A DNA stretch of 64,000 nucleotides from Catelliglobosispora koreensis DSM 44566. GTDB lineage: Bacteria > Actinomycetota > Actinomycetes > Mycobacteriales > Micromonosporaceae. Positions 26,457-35,273 of this stretch are shown piece after piece. Each line of letters opens with the position of its first letter. Within the stretch, counting starts at the first letter, position 1. The DNA is taken from NCBI RefSeq assembly GCF_000379685.1, contig NZ_KB903249.1:1195911-1259910 (forward strand). Direction: 5' to 3'. The notes below the pieces were generated by a model. That model was not told the origin of the DNA and did no database searches. It saw only the letters and a program-made list of their open reading frames with translations. The translations under genes were made by a program, and so were the position numbers.

Positions 26457-27508
26457 CCGTCCTGGGGGCGGGCATCGTTGGTGCCGCCTGCGCCTATTAT
26501 CTTGCCCGCGAAGGACTCTCGGTGACGGTCGTCGACCGGGGCGGGATCGCTGGCGGGACGACGGGCGCGGGCGAAGGCAACATCCTCGTGTCCGACAAGG
26601 AACCTGGGCCCGAGCTTTCCCTTGCGGTGCGGTCGAACCGGCTGTGGCGTGAGCTTGACTTCCCGGACGTGGAGCTGGAAGCCAAGGGCGGCTTGGTCGT
26701 CACGACCTCGCCAGCCGAGCAGGAAGCCCTCGACGCTCTCGCCGCGACACAGACGGGCGTGGAGTCACAAGCCGTTGCCCCGCATGATGTTGAGCCGCAT
26801 CTGGGGCCGGGTGTGACCGGTGGGCGGTTCTACCCGCAGGACATGCAGGTGCAGCCGATGCTGGCGGCGGCGGCGTTCCTGCGTGCCAGCAAGGCTTCGG
26901 TGCGCCTGGGCACGACCGTCACCGGGTTAGCTCGCGGGCGGGTGGAGACGACGGACGGCGTTATTAGTACCGGCGTCGTCATCAACGCCATGGGTGTCTG
27001 GGCAGGGGAGCTGACCGGGCTACCCGTCATGCCCCGGCGTGGCTTCATCCTCGTGACCTCGAAGGTGCCAGGGCTGGTGCGGCACAAGGTTTACGCCGCT
27101 TCCTACGTCGCCGCGGTGGGCAGCTCCGAGGCGGACTTGCAGATGTCTCCGGTCGTGGAGAGCACCCAGGCTGGCAGCGTCCTGATCGGATCGTCGCGCG
27201 AACGCGTCGGTTTCGACAGCACCATGTCCCTGCCCGTGTTACGCCAGCTCGCCGCTTCTGCGGTCGAACTGTTCCCAGCGCTCGCGAACGTGCAGGTTAT
27301 CCGGGCCTACAAGGGTTTCCGCCCCTACATGCCCGACCACTTGCCGGCGATTGGCGCGACCGAACCGTGGCTGTATCACGCCTGTGGACACGAAGGAGCC
27401 GGCGTCGGCCTGGCTCCTGTGACCGGCTCGCTGCTGGCATCGCTCATCACCGGTTCGGCGCCGATCGTCGATCCAGCCCCCTTTTCACCCCTGCGGTTTG
27501 GAGCATGA
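26438..27508 (+). CDS. DadA-like FAD oxidoreductase, D-hydroxyproline dehydrogenase subunit
   Basis: A 356-residue flavoprotein of the DAO family. The FAD-binding start VTVLGAGIVGAACAYYLA is a classic dinucleotide fold, and the C-terminal stretch with YMPDHLPAIGATEPWLYHACGHEGAG follows DadA/glycine-oxidase patterns. With the small ferredoxin-like and FAD/NAD(P)-type genes that follow without gaps, it forms the three-part membrane-associated dehydrogenase known for D-hydroxyproline in pseudomonads, oxidising cis-4-hydroxy-D-proline to the pyrroline. The start is a GTG inside the end of the peptidase gene. Confidence 0.85.
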   Translation: MDAPDVTVLGAGIVGAACAYYLAREGLSVTVVDRGGIAGGTTGAGEGNILVSDKEPGPELSLAVRSNRLWRELDFPDVELEAKGGLVVTTSPAEQEALDALAATQTGVESQAVAPHDVEPHLGPGVTGGRFYPQDMQVQPMLAAAAFLRASKASVRLGTTVTGLARGRVETTDGVISTGVVINAMGVWAGELTGLPVMPRRGFILVTSKVPGLVRHKVYAASYVAAVGSSEADLQMSPVVESTQAGSVLIGSSRERVGFDSTMSLPVLRQLAASAVELFPALANVQVIRAYKGFRPYMPDHLPAIGATEPWLYHACGHEGAGVGLAPVTGSLLASLITGSAPIVDPAPFSPLRFGA

Positions 27509-27715
27509 GTGGAATTCCTCTTCAACGGCCGCGACATCGCGTTTGAAGCCGGGCAGAGCGTCACCGCGGCACTAGTGCGCGCGGGCGAGCGTGACAGCGG
27601 TGTGTTCTGCGGCATCGGTGTGTGCTTCGGCTGTCTCGTCGTCATCGGTGACAAGCCGGTGCGCGGTTGTGTGACGCAGGCTGAGCCAGGACAGGTGATT
27701 AGCCGTGCGGTATGA
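27509..27715 (+). CDS. [2Fe-2S] small subunit of the D-hydroxyproline dehydrogenase
   Basis: A 68-residue ferredoxin-like subunit. The cluster ligands are in GVFCGIGVCFGCLVV plus a later RGC, matching the Fer2_4 small subunits of sarcosine oxidase/hydroxyproline dehydrogenase-type complexes. Its GTG start directly follows the TGA of the flavoprotein gene and it overlaps the next gene by eleven bases, so the three are produced together. Confidence 0.88.
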   Translation: MEFLFNGRDIAFEAGQSVTAALVRAGERDSGVFCGIGVCFGCLVVIGDKPVRGCVTQAEPGQVISRAV

Positions 27716-28940
27716 CGTCGTCGTCATCGGCGCCGGGCCAGCCGGGCTAGCAGCCGCCAAAACCTGTGCCGAGGCTGGCATGTCGGTCGCGCTGCTGGAC
27801 GCCGGTGCTCGCCCGGGCGGCCAGTTCTGGCGCCACGCCGAAGGCAAGCCACCGGTCCGCTTCGAACTGTCCGGTGTGGACTACCTGCCGGGCAGCCGCA
27901 TCTGGTTCCTGGAACCCGGATTCCGCGTGCACACCGAAACCGCGGTGATCCAAGGAGAGCGGCTCATCGTGGCCACAGGGGCCTACGACCGGTCGGTCCC
28001 GTTCCCGGGCTGGCAGTTGCCCGGCGTCGTGACGGCCGGTGCCGCGCAAGCGTTACTCAAAGAACACGGCGTCGCCATTGGCAGCCGGGTCGTCGTGGCC
28101 GGCAGCGGGCCGTTCCTCCTTCCGGTCGCGGCCGGGCTCGCCACCGCCGGAGTCAAGGTGCAGGCGGTCTTGGAGTCAAGCAAGCTACGCGGCTACCTCA
28201 CCGCCGTTCCGCCGCTTTCCAAAACCCTTCAAGCCAGCGGGTACGCCATAACGCTCGCCAAGCACCGCATCCCCTACAAACGCGGCCGGACGATCGTCGC
28301 CGCGCACGGCACCGATCACGTGACGGCAGTGCAGACGCGGCACGAGACCATCGAGTGCGACGCGCTCGCGGTGAGCTACGGGTTCACCCCGCAAATCGAG
28401 CTGCCGCTGGCGATCGGCTGTGCGGTGCACACCGTGGACGGCAGCCTCGTCGTGTCCGTCAACGACCGGCAGGAAACCTCGGTCGGCAACGTGTTCGCCG
28501 CTGGCGAGGTGACCGGGATCGGCGGCTCCGACCTCGCGTGGGTGGAAGGCCAGATCGCCGGGCTGGCGTGTGCCGGGCAAGACATCCCGAAAGCGTTGCG
28601 GCGCAGGCGCCATCGGCTGCAGCGTTTCGCGGGGGTGCTGGAGCGCGTGCACCCGGCGCCACCGGTCGACTGTCCAGAGGAGACAGTCCTGTGCCGGTGC
28701 GAAGGCGTTACCGTTGGCGAAGTCAAGGCGGCACCCGCGATCGACGGCCGTGGCGTGAAACTGATGACGCGCGCGGGCATGGGCTGGTGCCAGGGACGCA
28801 CGTGTGGCTATGCGGTGGCGTGTGTCTTGTCCCAGCGACACCAGCGTCGCGTGAGCGTCCCCGACTTGCTAGCCTTCGGCACCCGCCCTATTGCCCAGCC
28901 CATCACGCTCGGCGAGCTGATCGGCGATGAGAGCCGCTAG
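27705..28940 (+). CDS. FAD/NAD(P)-binding subunit with BFD-like [2Fe-2S] tail
   Basis: A 411-residue subunit with an N-terminal FAD fold (VVVIGAGPAGLAAAKTCAEA), a second nucleotide-binding loop (VVVAGSGPFLLPVAAGLA) and a C-terminal BFD-like iron-sulphur domain with Cys pairs in VLCRCEGVTVGE and WCQGRTCGYAVAC. This is the alpha-type partner of the three-part dehydrogenase and carries electrons from the DadA-like subunit to an acceptor. It ends the operon and overlaps the end of the convergent hpgT gene by 72 bases. No 2-oxoglutarate semialdehyde dehydrogenase gene is seen in the window. Confidence 0.87.
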   Translation: MRYDVVVIGAGPAGLAAAKTCAEAGMSVALLDAGARPGGQFWRHAEGKPPVRFELSGVDYLPGSRIWFLEPGFRVHTETAVIQGERLIVATGAYDRSVPFPGWQLPGVVTAGAAQALLKEHGVAIGSRVVVAGSGPFLLPVAAGLATAGVKVQAVLESSKLRGYLTAVPPLSKTLQASGYAITLAKHRIPYKRGRTIVAAHGTDHVTAVQTRHETIECDALAVSYGFTPQIELPLAIGCAVHTVDGSLVVSVNDRQETSVGNVFAAGEVTGIGGSDLAWVEGQIAGLACAGQDIPKALRRRRHRLQRFAGVLERVHPAPPVDCPEETVLCRCEGVTVGEVKAAPAIDGRGVKLMTRAGMGWCQGRTCGYAVACVLSQRHQRRVSVPDLLAFGTRPIAQPITLGELIGDESR

Positions 28941-30164
28941 CCGCCGGACGCCCTCGGTTACCTCGTTGCGTTCGAGGTAGCTGCACGAGAGCCGGATCGA
29001 GTGCTGCCCGGCGCCCTTGGTGTAGAAGAAACTCATCGGCGTCCACAGCACACCGTAGTCGGCGGCGGAACGCTCCAGCAACGCGACATCGGCGATCACT
29101 GGCACGTCCACGGTCGCGAAGAAACCGCCCGCCGGAGTGTTCCACGTCGTGCCCTCGGGCATGTGCTCCCCGAGCGCCTTGAGCAACGTGTTCAGGTTTT
29201 CCCGGTAGAAACTGACCCGGTCGGCGTTAGCCGCGCGCAGGCTGCAGCCGTGTTGCAAGAGGAATCCGCCGATAACGGCCTGACTGACCGGCGAGGTGTT
29301 CACGGTCAGCATGCTCTTGATGGCCGACAGCTCCTCGGCCAGCAGCGTCCGGTTCCCTTGCGTGTCAATGACTTCCTGATCGGCGACGAAGAAGCCCACC
29401 CGGGCGCCAGGGAACGCCGACTTGGCGAACGAGCCCAGATAGATGACCTGTTTGTTCGTGTCCAGGGACTTCAAACGCGGACGGGGACGATCGTCCAACC
29501 CGAACAGTCCATAGGGATCGTCTTCCAGGATCAGCAGATTCTCCGCCTCGGCCACCGCGAGCAGCTGATGACGTTCCCCGAGCGAAAGGCAAGCACCGGA
29601 AGGGTTGGCGAAATCGGGAACGAGATAGAGCGCCCGCGGGTTCTTCCCGTCAGCGCGGGCCGCCTTCGCCGCCCGCGCGACCCCTTGCGGGCCTTCGGCT
29701 TCGGGCACCGGAATGACCGGGATGCCGAGCACCCGGGCCGCGCCGGTGATGCCGACATAGCACGGCTCCGCCGCCAGCAGCACGTCATCGGGACCGGAAC
29801 AGATGCCGCGCAAGACGATGACCATCGCCTCCTGGCAGCCTGCCGTCACCGCCACGGCTTCGTTGGGTACGCGGATGTCCTCATCCTTGGCGAGCATCTG
29901 CGCGATGAGGTCGTTGATGATCCCGTTCGTGCGCCCATACTGCATCAGCATCCGCGTCGGGCTGAACTTGCGCGCTTCGAGATATTCCAAATATCGGCTG
30001 AAGTAGTGCGGAATGTCCTGCGCCGCAAAGAATCCCTCATAGGGGCGCCCGGCTGCCAGTGAGATGGCGTTGGGATAGCGGTTGGCGATCTCGTTGAGGA
30101 AGTTCATCGAGCTTGCCTCGGGATCGCTGACCGAGGGATGCATGTCTTCCCTACGTAACAGCAT
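28869..30164 (-). CDS. hpgT: 4-hydroxyphenylglycine aminotransferase HpgT
   Basis: A 431-residue fold-type I PLP aminotransferase of the MocR-like/2-aminoadipate group. The PLP Lys lies in YLGSFAKSAFPGARVGF, the PLP-phosphate and ring contacts in YLVPDFANPSGACLS and LLILEDDPYGLF. The start MHPSVSDPEASSMNFLNEI (second Met, at 30143, after AGGGAAG) and the text that follows resemble HpgT of glycopeptide antibiotic clusters. With Hmo next door and HmaS in the same region, its job is to transaminate 4-hydroxyphenylglyoxylate to L-4-hydroxyphenylglycine. It is the last gene of an eight-gene operon. Confidence 0.85.
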   Translation of the reverse strand: MLLRREDMHPSVSDPEASSMNFLNEIANRYPNAISLAAGRPYEGFFAAQDIPHYFSRYLEYLEARKFSPTRMLMQYGRTNGIINDLIAQMLAKDEDIRVPNEAVAVTAGCQEAMVIVLRGICSGPDDVLLAAEPCYVGITGAARVLGIPVIPVPEAEGPQGVARAAKAARADGKNPRALYLVPDFANPSGACLSLGERHQLLAVAEAENLLILEDDPYGLFGLDDRPRPRLKSLDTNKQVIYLGSFAKSAFPGARVGFFVADQEVIDTQGNRTLLAEELSAIKSMLTVNTSPVSQAVIGGFLLQHGCSLRAANADRVSFYRENLNTLLKALGEHMPEGTTWNTPAGGFFATVDVPVIADVALLERSAADYGVLWTPMSFFYTKGAGQHSIRLSCSYLERNEVTEGVRRLAALIADQLAERDGLGNRAGAEG

Positions 30165-31188
30165 TGATCTTTCCCAGCGTCGGGGTGCCCATGAGCGCCA
30201 TTGTCAGCTCCAGTTCACTTGTCAGCCCCGTGAACAGATCCGCGACCCCGTCCGCCCCGCCGGCCGCCAGTGCCCACAGAACGGGCCGGCCAATCAGGAC
30301 AGCCTTAGCCCCCCGTGCCAAAGCGATGTAGATGTCGCGCCCCGACCGAATGCCACCGTCGAGGAGCACGGGGCAGTTCACGGCGCCCGCGATTTCTGGC
30401 AGCGCTTGTAACGAAGGTACTGCGCCATCGAGCTGGCGCCCACCGTGATTGGACACGATGATGCCGTCTGCCCCGTGCTCGACGGCCAGCACGGCGTCCT
30501 CAGCCGTCAGGATTCCCTTGAGTAGCAACGGAAGCTCGGTGACGCCCTTGAGCCAAGCCAAGTCTGACCACGTGATGGACTGATCGAAGGTCAGGTCGGC
30601 ATGCCGTGAAATGCCATCCGTGTGCGACGAGGCCATGAGCTCGGTGGCCAGGTTGACCGCATTCACGTGCGGCGGAATGACGAACCCGTTGCGAAGGTCG
30701 CGGGTGCGCCGTCCAATGCGCGGTGTATCAACCGTGAGCACCAGCGCCTGGTAGCCCGCCGCTTCGGCCCGCTTAGCCAGCTCGGCCAAAACGTCGCGCC
30801 GCTTAAGCCAATAGACCTGTAGCCACAAGGGCCCGGCTGCCTGCGCCGCGATCTCTTCGATGCTGCGGCTGGCGAAGATGCTGACCGTGAACAAGGCGCC
30901 CGACGCCCCCGCGCCCCGCGCCGTCGCTGACTCGCCCTCGTCGAAAACCATGCGGTGATAGGCCGTCGGTGCCACGCCCACGGGAGTGGACAGCACCGAC
31001 CCAAATAACGTCTGGCTGGTGTCGCAGTTGGACACGTCCACCAGCACCCGGGGTCTGAGCTGAACCGCGTCAAGGATTTCCCGGTTGGCGTTGACCGTTA
31101 ACTCGGCCCCGCTGCCGCCTTCAACGAAATCCCAGACTCCAGCGCTCAGGCGTTCCCGCGCGATCCTGGCAAATTCCTCAAGCAGCAA
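30151..31188 (-). CDS. hmo: 4-hydroxymandelate oxidase (FMN, glycolate-oxidase family)
   Basis: A 345-residue TIM-barrel flavoenzyme. FMN and substrate contacts are visible in VGVAPTAYHRMVFDEGE, LWLQVYWLKRR, LVLTVDTPRIGRRTRDLRN, the catalytic His in IIVSNHGGRQLDG, and the phosphate site VLLDGGIRSGRDI. It oxidises an (S)-2-hydroxy acid to the 2-oxo acid; with HmaS and HpgT in the cluster the substrate is most likely 4-hydroxymandelate. The gene overlaps both neighbours, consistent with tight co-translation in one operon. Confidence 0.87.
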   Translation of the reverse strand: MLLEEFARIARERLSAGVWDFVEGGSGAELTVNANREILDAVQLRPRVLVDVSNCDTSQTLFGSVLSTPVGVAPTAYHRMVFDEGESATARGAGASGALFTVSIFASRSIEEIAAQAAGPLWLQVYWLKRRDVLAELAKRAEAAGYQALVLTVDTPRIGRRTRDLRNGFVIPPHVNAVNLATELMASSHTDGISRHADLTFDQSITWSDLAWLKGVTELPLLLKGILTAEDAVLAVEHGADGIIVSNHGGRQLDGAVPSLQALPEIAGAVNCPVLLDGGIRSGRDIYIALARGAKAVLIGRPVLWALAAGGADGVADLFTGLTSELELTMALMGTPTLGKINAVT

Positions 31189-32101
31189 ACAGGTGTCTCC
31201 TTAGGAAAGTGGCCGCCTCGGCTTGCGCTTGCGCGCCCGCAGCTAGGTCACCGGCCATGCAAAAGAAACCGTGAATCATGCCTTCATAGCGTGACAGCTT
31301 GACCTCAACGCCGGAGTCGGCGAGACGGTCAGCATATTGTTCGGCTTGGTCACGCAACGGATCGTATTCAGCCGTGATCACGAGAGCCGGCGGAAGCCCT
31401 TCCAGCGTCACCGCCCGCAACGGCGAAGCCAGCGGATTGAGCCCATCTTCCGGTGCCGCCAGATAGTGCGACCAGTACCACGCGACCGAAGTCTTGTTGA
31501 ACAGGAACGGATCGTCACCTTCACGCAGGGACACGGTGTCGGACTGGTAATCCGTGTTGGGGTAGACCAGCAGTTGAGCCGACAGCGGGATGCCTTCGTC
31601 ACGGGCGAGCAAAGTGACCGCGGCGGCGAGGTTTCCGCCCGCGCTATCGCCACCCACGGCGACCGCGGGAGCGTCCATATGCGACACGACCCAGTTCACC
31701 GCGGCGAAGCAATCGTGCACCGCCGCGGGGAACTTGTTCTCCGGCGCCAGCCGGTAGCCCGCCGCGACCACGGTGCAGCCAGCCTGGTTCGCCAGCCGCC
31801 GGCACACCGCGTCAGCGGTGTCTATGGTGCCCAGAGTCCAGCCACCGCCGAAGAAGTAGACCAGCACAGGGGAGGGCTCACCTGGTACCCCCGGCGCATA
31901 GATCCTAATGGGAAGATCACCCGCAGGCCCGGGGATGAGCCGGTCCTCGACGGACGCGACCGGCTCGCCTGTTCCGGCCGCGGCCTGAATCTCGGCGAGG
32001 TCGTTCGCGCGGGCCTGATCGAGCGACAGCGTGTAGAGCTGCGCGACGCCTTCGCGTTCGCGCCGCTCACGCATCGCCTGAACCTGCGGGTGTAATGGCA
32101 T
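31178..32101 (-). CDS. HSL-family alpha/beta hydrolase
   Basis: A 307-residue cytoplasmic esterase-like protein. The oxyanion motif is FFGGGW rather than the usual HGGG, the nucleophile is Ser in VGGDSAGGNLAAA, and the acid and His lie in TAEYDPLRDQ and GMIHGFF. In the cluster it may release or trim an acyl group, or hydrolyse an ester of the product; there is no direct evidence for either. It sits six bases after the exporter ATPase gene and overlaps hmo. Confidence 0.82.
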   Translation of the reverse strand: MPLHPQVQAMRERREREGVAQLYTLSLDQARANDLAEIQAAAGTGEPVASVEDRLIPGPAGDLPIRIYAPGVPGEPSPVLVYFFGGGWTLGTIDTADAVCRRLANQAGCTVVAAGYRLAPENKFPAAVHDCFAAVNWVVSHMDAPAVAVGGDSAGGNLAAAVTLLARDEGIPLSAQLLVYPNTDYQSDTVSLREGDDPFLFNKTSVAWYWSHYLAAPEDGLNPLASPLRAVTLEGLPPALVITAEYDPLRDQAEQYADRLADSGVEVKLSRYEGMIHGFFCMAGDLAAGAQAQAEAATFLRRHLFAA

Positions 32102-32107
32102 TTTCGC

Positions 32108-33064
32108 TCAGCTTTCGCGAAGAGACCGGCCGGTCTTGGTCAGGAAGACGTCATCGAGCGTCGGACGGTGCAACTCGATTGTCGTCAAAGAGATTCCACC
32201 ATCGGACAGCGTCTTCATAATCAGCGGGATCGCCGTTTCGCCGGTGTCGACCGAGAGGCGAAGCTCGCTGTCGCCGCGCGCTTCGACCGACTTGACGACC
32301 TTCTGTCCCTTAAGCACTTCCTCCGCCTTGGCGGCCGACTCCGGCACCCCGATCGTGACGACGTCGCCGGAGATCTCGCGCTTGAGATCGGCCGGGGTTC
32401 CTTCGGCCACAATGGATCCGTGGTCGATGATGGCGATCCGGTCGCACAGGGCGTCGGCCTCATCCAGGTAGTGCGTGGTGATGAAGATGGTCATGCCTTC
32501 GTCACGAAGGCGGCGGACCTCATCCCACATGTGCGCACGGCTTTGCGGGTCGAGGCTCGCTGTCGGCTCGTCGAGGAACAGCACCTTCGGCTGGTGAATG
32601 ACACCCATGGCGACATCCACCCGGCGCCGCTGCCCACCGGAATAGGTCTTGCACCGGCGATCGGCGATTTCGGTCAGGTCAAAGGCTTTCAGAGCCGCCT
32701 CGGCCCGGACCATCGCCTCGGCCTTGTCAATCGTGTACATCCGGGCCTGGAGGATCAGTTCCTCGCGGGCCGTGGCGTCATCCCACGTCGCGCGCCCCTG
32801 TTGCACATAGCCAATGCTCTTGCGGACTTTGGCCGGCTCGGTGCGCAGGTTGAACCCGGCGATGGTGGCTTCTCCGCCATCGGGTGGCAGCAGGGTGGCC
32901 AGCATCCGCAAGGTGGTGGTCTTCCCGGCGCCGTTGGGACCGAGGAATCCGAAGATTTCCCCTTCCGCGACCTTCAGGTTGACATCCACGACAGCGTCCA
33001 CTTTGACCGTCTGGCGTTTACGTTTAGTTTCGAAGGACTTGCTTAGTCCGTTCGTCTCGATCAT
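32108..33064 (-). CDS. DrrA-type ABC exporter ATPase
   Basis: A 318-residue ATPase of the daunorubicin-resistance type. Walker A GPNGAGKTT, signature YSGGQRRRVDVAMG and Walker B VLFLDEPTASLDPQ are intact, and the DrrA-type C-terminal regulatory extension is present. With the ABC-2 permease 18 bases upstream it should export the cluster product or confer self-resistance. Confidence 0.93.
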   Translation of the reverse strand: MIETNGLSKSFETKRKRQTVKVDAVVDVNLKVAEGEIFGFLGPNGAGKTTTLRMLATLLPPDGGEATIAGFNLRTEPAKVRKSIGYVQQGRATWDDATAREELILQARMYTIDKAEAMVRAEAALKAFDLTEIADRRCKTYSGGQRRRVDVAMGVIHQPKVLFLDEPTASLDPQSRAHMWDEVRRLRDEGMTIFITTHYLDEADALCDRIAIIDHGSIVAEGTPADLKREISGDVVTIGVPESAAKAEEVLKGQKVVKSVEARGDSELRLSVDTGETAIPLIMKTLSDGGISLTTIELHRPTLDDVFLTKTGRSLRES

Positions 33065-33082
33065 CGCTAGCTCCTGCCCCTG

Positions 33083-33847
33083 CTACTTAACGTGCTTCGC
33101 GAACAAGCGGGTGGACCAGGCCATCGCGATCACCGTGAGAACGGTGACGATGACGAGGCTCTGCCACACGTGTGGGTTGGAAGAGTCGCCTTTGAATAGC
33201 GACCGCATACCATCCACGGCCCAGGCGAACGGGTTCCAGTCCGCGACCCGGCGCAACCACAGTGGTGCCAGCGCGATCGGCAGCAGCGTTCCGGAAAGCA
33301 GCATGAGCGGTTGCGCCACGTTGTTGATGACCTGGCCGAGCACCGCCGGGCCGCTGACCTTGAGTGCGATGCCGTAGGAAATCGCTGAGGTGAACAGCGT
33401 GACCATCGCCAGGATCAGATAGGCCAGAAGCACATTGAGCACCTGCACGATGAGCCCGAGTGGGATCGACAGGATCGTCAGGATGATGGACTGGATGATG
33501 ATGACCACGACGTCGCGCAGCGTGCGGCCGAGCAGCATTGCCGTCCGGCTGATCGCGGTGACGCGGGATCGTTCGATGACGCCGGAGGACAGCTCGGCTA
33601 GGAGGCTGAATCCGGAGTAGAGACCGGTGGCCATCGCCAGGGCGATGAGCATGCCCGGCACATACATGCGGTACGCGTCGGTGGTCGTCTGCGCTCCCAG
33701 CGTCGCCAGTGCTTCCTTAAGCAAGGGCGCGAACAGGATGAGGTAGACGACAGGCTGGGCGACACCGAGGATCACGAGCATCGGTGTCCGGATCATCAGC
33801 AGCATGTGACGCTGGAAGACCAGCCAGATATCGCGGAATAACTTCAC
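33083..33847 (-). CDS. ABC-2 type exporter permease (DrrB-like)
   Basis: A 254-residue membrane protein with six helices and the ABC-2 permease pattern, including the amphipathic elbow FQRHMLLMIRTPMLVILGV and the PLMLLSGTLLPIALAP segment near the end. It pairs with the DrrA-type ATPase and lies 17 bases behind the glycosyltransferase gene in the same operon, which suggests that a glycosylated product is exported. Confidence 0.92.
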   Translation of the reverse strand: MKLFRDIWLVFQRHMLLMIRTPMLVILGVAQPVVYLILFAPLLKEALATLGAQTTTDAYRMYVPGMLIALAMATGLYSGFSLLAELSSGVIERSRVTAISRTAMLLGRTLRDVVVIIIQSIILTILSIPLGLIVQVLNVLLAYLILAMVTLFTSAISYGIALKVSGPAVLGQVINNVAQPLMLLSGTLLPIALAPLWLRRVADWNPFAWAVDGMRSLFKGDSSNPHVWQSLVIVTVLTVIAMAWSTRLFAKHVK

Positions 33848-33864
33848 TTCGGTCTGCTCCTTTC

Positions 33865-35019
33865 TCAGTCTTCGTTTTGCTGGCTGGCCAGCTGTTCCAA
33901 ATGGACCGCCGCAGCCGCTGCCCCGCCAGCGTCAGCGAAGGAATCACTCACCCGTTGTGCCGCCGCCCGGTAGGCCGGGTCGGTGAGCACCTTGAGCAAG
34001 GTGTCGTGCAATTGCCCAGAAGAGACGCGGTCAAAGGAGACGCGCACTCCGGCGCCCGCCGCCGCGACCTGTTCGGCGTTGATGGGCTGATCGCCTTTGA
34101 TAGGCGCGATGATGAGTGGCACGCCATGCCACAGTGCCTCGCAGACCGTGTTCAGCCCGCCATGACTGACCACAACGGACAGCCGCGGCATCAGCTCCAG
34201 CACCGGAACCCGGGAGCGGACAAGCACATGCTCAGGCGGGTCAGGGATAACCCCGTCGGGTGCGACGACAATCGCTTGCACGTTCATTGGCTTCAACGCC
34301 TCGACGACCTTGCCGTAGAAGCTTTCCGCGAGATCCATCGACAGCGTGCCAACGGTCACGAGGACGAGCTGGCGGCGTGGATCGATCCAGTCCCAGGGGA
34401 AAGCGGGATCCTTGGGCCGTTCGGTAATCGCCGGGCCGACCAGTTTGGTGTTCTCCGGAAGCGGCGCGCTTCCCGTCAACGTGGTGCTAGTGAACGCGAT
34501 CAGCAAATGCGGCGAGAACCGCAAGTCATGCGGCGGCGACCCGGGCATGCCGCCCGTCGTCCAGATCGCGGCCAGCTTTTCCTGAATCCAGGCCTCTACT
34601 TTGGGCAGTGCCGCGAAGGGGCGCGTCAGCTCCATCGTGGTCGGCGCGATGCTCGCCCACGTTAGGCCATTCTTATGCGCGACCACGGCTCCAGCCACCG
34701 CGTGCTGGTCGACGACGAGCACGTCGGGGGAGAAGCCGGAAACGCCAGCTTCAATGCCCTTTTGCGTGACCTTCGCGTGCGGGACGATGTAGCCCTCCCA
34801 CCGCGACTTGGTGGCCTCCAGCCCGCGCTCACGCTGACCCCGGTGGGCCCGCAGCGGGATCTGGTAGATGGGATGCCCGGCACCGATCAGCGGACGCAGA
34901 AACGCCTCAGAACCCGCCCAGGCGACCTCATGGCCGCGATCAGTCAGGGCGTGAGCCACCGCGGCCATCGGGTTGACGTGACCGGTCAGCGGAAGCGAGA
35001 CGAACAGGAACCGGCTCAC
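33865..35019 (-). CDS. GT1-family (MGT-type) glycosyltransferase
   Basis: A 384-residue GT-B glycosyltransferase of the macrolide glycosyltransferase/MGT type. The N-terminal acceptor domain starts FLFVSLPLTGHVNPMAAVAH; the C-terminal sugar-nucleotide motif is VVVSHGGLNTVCEALWHGVP with IKGDQPINAEQV. It probably transfers a sugar from a UDP or dTDP donor to the cluster product, for example to the phenol of hydroxyphenylglycine. No dTDP-deoxysugar genes are in the window, so the sugar may be a common one. Its GTG overlaps the stop of the ACP gene. Confidence 0.9.
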   Translation of the reverse strand: MSRFLFVSLPLTGHVNPMAAVAHALTDRGHEVAWAGSEAFLRPLIGAGHPIYQIPLRAHRGQRERGLEATKSRWEGYIVPHAKVTQKGIEAGVSGFSPDVLVVDQHAVAGAVVAHKNGLTWASIAPTTMELTRPFAALPKVEAWIQEKLAAIWTTGGMPGSPPHDLRFSPHLLIAFTSTTLTGSAPLPENTKLVGPAITERPKDPAFPWDWIDPRRQLVLVTVGTLSMDLAESFYGKVVEALKPMNVQAIVVAPDGVIPDPPEHVLVRSRVPVLELMPRLSVVVSHGGLNTVCEALWHGVPLIIAPIKGDQPINAEQVAAAGAGVRVSFDRVSSGQLHDTLLKVLTDPAYRAAAQRVSDSFADAGGAAAAAVHLEQLASQQNED

Positions 35020-35273
35020 CGTTGCTCTCGCTCTTCGACGAACCGGGCGACACCGGCGACGCTAAGATTGATAATCTCGTCGATGTCGAGGCTGGCGACG
35101 TGCCGCAGCAGATCGGCTTCCTCGCCATAACGTTCCTGTAGCAGCCTGCTCAGCGCCGCCAGTTCGATGCTGTCCAGCAGCAGATCGCCATCCAGCCGTG
35201 TCTGCGGGCCAATCCCGGATTCACCGGTGACCTGCTGCACGAGGATGGCGATCTCGCCGGGTAGCTCGGTCAC
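35016..35273 (-). CDS. Acyl/peptidyl carrier protein 1
   Basis: An 85-residue carrier protein. The phosphopantetheine Ser lies in DLLLDSIELAALSRLL (about residue 35), followed by the helical bundle pattern of ACPs. The GTG start overlaps the stop of the methyltransferase gene and its stop overlaps the glycosyltransferase start, so methyltransferase, carrier and glycosyltransferase may act on the same tethered intermediate. The PPTase in the cluster is the likely activator. Confidence 0.85.
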   Translation of the reverse strand: MTELPGEIAILVQQVTGESGIGPQTRLDGDLLLDSIELAALSRLLQERYGEEADLLRHVASLDIDEIINLSVAGVARFVEEREQR

